From: Aeromicrobium sp. Root472D3
Lineage (GTDB): Bacteria; Actinomycetota; Actinomycetes; Propionibacteriales; Nocardioidaceae
Length of the DNA: 64,000 bases
Assembly: GCF_001426485.1 (NCBI RefSeq)
Contig: NZ_LMET01000002.1
Coordinates: 124,001 to 188,000 of the forward strand
Direction of reading: 5' to 3'
Shown: piece after piece, positions 62,016-64,000 of the stretch
Layout of the letters: each line of letters starts with the position of its first letter
How positions within the stretch are numbered: the first letter of the stretch is position 1
Notes under the pieces: generated by a model
The model's input: the letters and a program-made list of their open reading frames with translations, nothing else
Database searches by the model: none
What the model was told of the DNA's origin: nothing
Position numbers and translations under genes: made by a program

Positions 62016-62924
62016 ATGACGACCCCCGACCGCCGCCTGCTGCTCGTCCACGCCCACCCGGACGACGAGTCGCTCAACAACGGCGCGACGATGGCCAAGT
62101 ACGTCGCCGACGGGGCCCGGGTGACGCTCGTGACGTGCACGCTCGGCGAGATGGGCGAGATCCTCGTGCCCGAGCTCGAGCACCTCGCGGCCGACCGCGA
62201 CGACGCACTGGGCGAGCACCGGGCCGGCGAACTGGCCGCGGCGATGGCCGAGCTCGGCGTCACCGACCACCGGCTGCTGGGCGGTGCCGGACGCTTCCGC
62301 GACTCCGGCATGAAGTGGGACGAGAACGGTCACGCGACGGCCGCCGACGAGATCCACGACAACGCGTTCTGGAACGCCGACCTGCTGGTCGCCGCGACCG
62401 AGCTGGCCGCGGTCATCCGCGAGGTGCGCCCCCAGGTGCTCGTGACGTACGACGACTTCGGCAACTACGGCCACCCCGACCACGTCCAGGCGCACCGCGT
62501 CGCGCACTACGGTGCCGACCTCGCCGCCGCGCGCTCGTACCGCCCCGACCTCGGCGAGGCGTGGGACGTCGCCAAGATCTACTGGGTCGCGATGTCGGCG
62601 TCGCGGTTCCGCGAGGGCCTGCGGGCCATCCGCGCGACGGGCGACACCACGACGTTCGAGGGCATGGACCCCGATCACCTGCCGCCGTTCGCGATCGAGG
62701 ACGAGCACCTCGACGCCGTCATCGACGCCCCCGAGCACGTGCAGGCCAAGCTCGCGGCGATGAAGGCGCACCGCAGCCAGATCACCGAGGACGGCATGTT
62801 CTTCGCCGGCGGCATGGACATGGCGGCGGTTGTGTGGGGCAGCGAGTTCTACCGCCTCGTCAAGGGCGCCCGCGGGCCGGTCGGCGACAGCGGGCTCGAG
62901 GAAGACCTGTTCGCAGGTCTGTAG
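62016..62924 (+). CDS. mshB: GlcNAc-Ins deacetylase, mycothiol pathway
   Basis: 302 residues. LmbE-type zinc deacetylase: the AHPDDES motif at 13-19 (H14, D17) and YGHPDHVQAH supply the metal ligands and acid. VTCTLGEMGEI and GMDMAAVVWGSEFYRL match MshB rather than the paralogue Mca. MshB removes the acetyl group from GlcNAc-inositol, the second step to mycothiol, the actinobacterial thiol. The DUF6113-like gene just downstream is a common companion. Confidence 0.92.
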   Translation: MTTPDRRLLLVHAHPDDESLNNGATMAKYVADGARVTLVTCTLGEMGEILVPELEHLAADRDDALGEHRAGELAAAMAELGVTDHRLLGGAGRFRDSGMKWDENGHATAADEIHDNAFWNADLLVAATELAAVIREVRPQVLVTYDDFGNYGHPDHVQAHRVAHYGADLAAARSYRPDLGEAWDVAKIYWVAMSASRFREGLRAIRATGDTTTFEGMDPDHLPPFAIEDEHLDAVIDAPEHVQAKLAAMKAHRSQITEDGMFFAGGMDMAAVVWGSEFYRLVKGARGPVGDSGLEEDLFAGL

Positions 62925-62930
62925 GCCGAC

Positions 62931-63272
62931 GTGCTGCGTGTCGCCCTCGTCGTCGTCGGGGCCTACGACTGCCTGCTGGGGGCCGTCGTGCACCGGCAGG
63001 TGTGGGTCGCGGGGGGCGTGACGTGGCCGTGGGGGCTCGTCGCGACGGTCGTCGTCACGGCCCTCGTGACGGTCGCGGCCAACGACGCGACGCGCGTGGG
63101 AGGGGCGTGGCTGGCGATCGGCTGGGCGGGTGCGCTGCTGGCGTTGCAGTGGTCGCCCGGCGGCAGCTACCTCGTCGCCTCCGACGGTCTGGGGATGGCG
63201 TTCACGGCCGGGTCGCTGGGGGTCATCGTGCTTGCCGTGGCGGCGCGAACTAGGCTCGGACCACGATCGTGA
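62931..63272 (+). CDS. DUF6113-like small membrane protein
   Basis: 113 residues, three to four spans (LRVALVVVGAYDCLLGAVVH; LVATVVVTALVTVAAND). This size and the place directly after mshB fit DUF6113-type proteins that often follow mshB in actinobacteria. Function unknown. GTAGGCCGAC separates it by 6 bases from the mshB stop, so it is co-transcribed. Confidence 0.78.
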   Translation: MLRVALVVVGAYDCLLGAVVHRQVWVAGGVTWPWGLVATVVVTALVTVAANDATRVGGAWLAIGWAGALLALQWSPGGSYLVASDGLGMAFTAGSLGVIVLAVAARTRLGPRS

Positions 63273-63356
63273 CGGGGGACGGACAGCCTTTCGCGGCACA
63301 TCCCGCCGCTGTGGCCCCGCCCCGCGTGGCGAGATGCTGATCCAGGGGAGACACGC

Positions 63357-64000
63357 ATGACCGACCAGACGCCAGACCGTCCGCGCGACGACGACGACGC
63401 GACGGCCGACGACGTGACGGTCGACCCGGAGTCCGGGTTGGTCCTCGAGAACGACGAGCTCGACCTGACCGCCGCCCCGCCCGCCGACGAGTCACCCACG
63501 CCCGCCGAGGAGTCGCCCACGCCCGTCGAGGAGTCACCGACGCCCGTCGAGGAGTCACCGACGCCCGTCGAGGAGTCGCCCGCGCCGGTCGGGCGCACCC
63601 CGGTCGAGGACGGTCCGGCGCCCGAGACCCGCGTGGCCCGCGACGACGACCTCGTCATCCCCGCCCACGCCGTCAGCGACGACTGGGACGACCGCCCCCA
63701 GGCATCCGCGACGTCCGCCGACGGCGGCGACCACGCCGGCGGCGGCAGCGGCATCGGCACCGGGTCGGGATCGTCCCGCCACTGGGGCCGGTACGCGCTG
63801 CTCGCGGTCGTCGCGCTGGTCGGCGCCGCCTACGTCACGGGCTACTTCCTGACGGGCACGCGCATGCCGTCCGACACGACGATCGCCGGCGTCGACGTCT
63901 CGGGCCAGTCGCCCGCCGACGCGCGCGCGACGCTCGAGCAAGCCCTGGCCCCCGTGGCCGATCGCGAGATCGACCTGACGTACGGCCGCAAGACGTTCGC
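63357..64000 (+). CDS. VanW/peptidoglycan-binding-type membrane protein, 3' end outside window
   Basis: Starts at the ATG at 63357 (GGGGAG upstream). The first ~140 residues are cytoplasmic, acidic and disordered with five ESPTPVE-type repeats; one span lies at ~146-166 (ALLAVVALVGAAYVTGYFLT). The outer part begins DTTIAGVDVSGQSPADARAT, the start of a PG_binding_4 domain as in VanW-like proteins and L,D-transpeptidase-linked proteins. The rest is beyond the window. The likely role is in cell-wall binding. Confidence 0.82.
   Translation, partial: MTDQTPDRPRDDDDATADDVTVDPESGLVLENDELDLTAAPPADESPTPAEESPTPVEESPTPVEESPTPVEESPAPVGRTPVEDGPAPETRVARDDDLVIPAHAVSDDWDDRPQASATSADGGDHAGGGSGIGTGSGSSRHWGRYALLAVVALVGAAYVTGYFLTGTRMPSDTTIAGVDVSGQSPADARATLEQALAPVADREIDLTYGRKTF
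63486..63590 (+). repeat. Five 21-bp tandem repeats encoding (E/D)ESPTPVE
   Basis: Units start at 63486, 63507, 63528, 63549 and 63570. The third and fourth are identical; the others differ at a few bases. They lie inside the disordered N-terminal part of the VanW-type gene. Confidence 0.9.

Noticed and set aside
59846-62311. 821-codon minus-strand frame and 710-codon plus-strand frame over the peptidase
   Set aside because: Both are shadows; the S9 catalytic triad and propeller are in the 61956-59875 frame.

Overview
The window is high-GC DNA (most reading frames end in G or C) from an actinobacterium. Supporting signs are an MshB-type mycothiol deacetylase, a SigK/RskA/fasciclin locus, many start codons sitting 6-8 bases after a TANNNT -10 box (leaderless transcripts), and GC-rich terminator hairpins without a T tract. 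The gene mix looks like Nocardioidaceae (for example Aeromicrobium); that placement is an inference from gene content.

Layout. Positions 1-1538 are chromosomal: the end of a GNAT gene, then ychF. From 1521 to 19284 lies an integrated mobile element of about 17.8 kb. It is bounded by a perfect 18-bp direct repeat; the left copy is the last codons of ychF and the right copy is at 19267-19284. Four bases outside the left repeat the host sequence is ychF coding sequence, so the gene is left intact. The element carries a tyrosine integrase and an excisionase-like protein in its middle, a MobF/TraA relaxase-helicase, and no visible coupling protein or type IV secretion genes, so it is best read as a mobilizable integrative element (IME). 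Its cargo is largely defence-type: an AIPR abortive-infection protein, a MNT/HEPN toxin-antitoxin pair, a three-gene methylase / GIY-YIG-like helicase / Eco57I-type methylase system, and several unknown genes. Its left and right arms are visibly less GC-rich than the host. Two regulatory signals stand out: an iterated CGCCCGTCC motif in front of the toxin-antitoxin pair, near xis and in front of the relaxase gene; and a 38-bp interrupted palindrome at the start of a MerR-like/excisionase-like HTH gene.

From 19364 onward the sequence is ordinary chromosome. 19364-21283 is an ECF sigma factor, its RskA-type membrane anti-sigma and a secreted fasciclin protein. 21484-25958 holds small unknowns, a NERD protein, a lipoprotein, a membrane protein and a hydrolase. 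25978-27744 encodes an unusual condensation-domain/GNAT fusion. 28193-41777 is a surface/secreted protein cluster: an Ig-like protein, a giant 3,428-residue RTX-repeat protein, a short decayed duplicate of part of the giant gene, and a small secreted protein. 41796-48480 has two MFS exporters (one with a TetR regulator and a clear operator), a DNA polymerase I-like protein and an HNH protein. 48529-52843 includes RNase HI and a SNF2-family helicase that starts with TTG. 53155-64000 has a YibE/F membrane protein, an aminoglycoside-phosphotransferase-like kinase, a cupin, an SBF transporter, an alditol-oxidase-like flavoprotein, a quinone-oxidoreductase-like protein, a DPP-IV-like peptidase, MshB with its DUF6113-like neighbour, and the start of a VanW-type cell-wall protein cut by the window edge.

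No rRNA, tRNA, CRISPR array or IS element was recognised.
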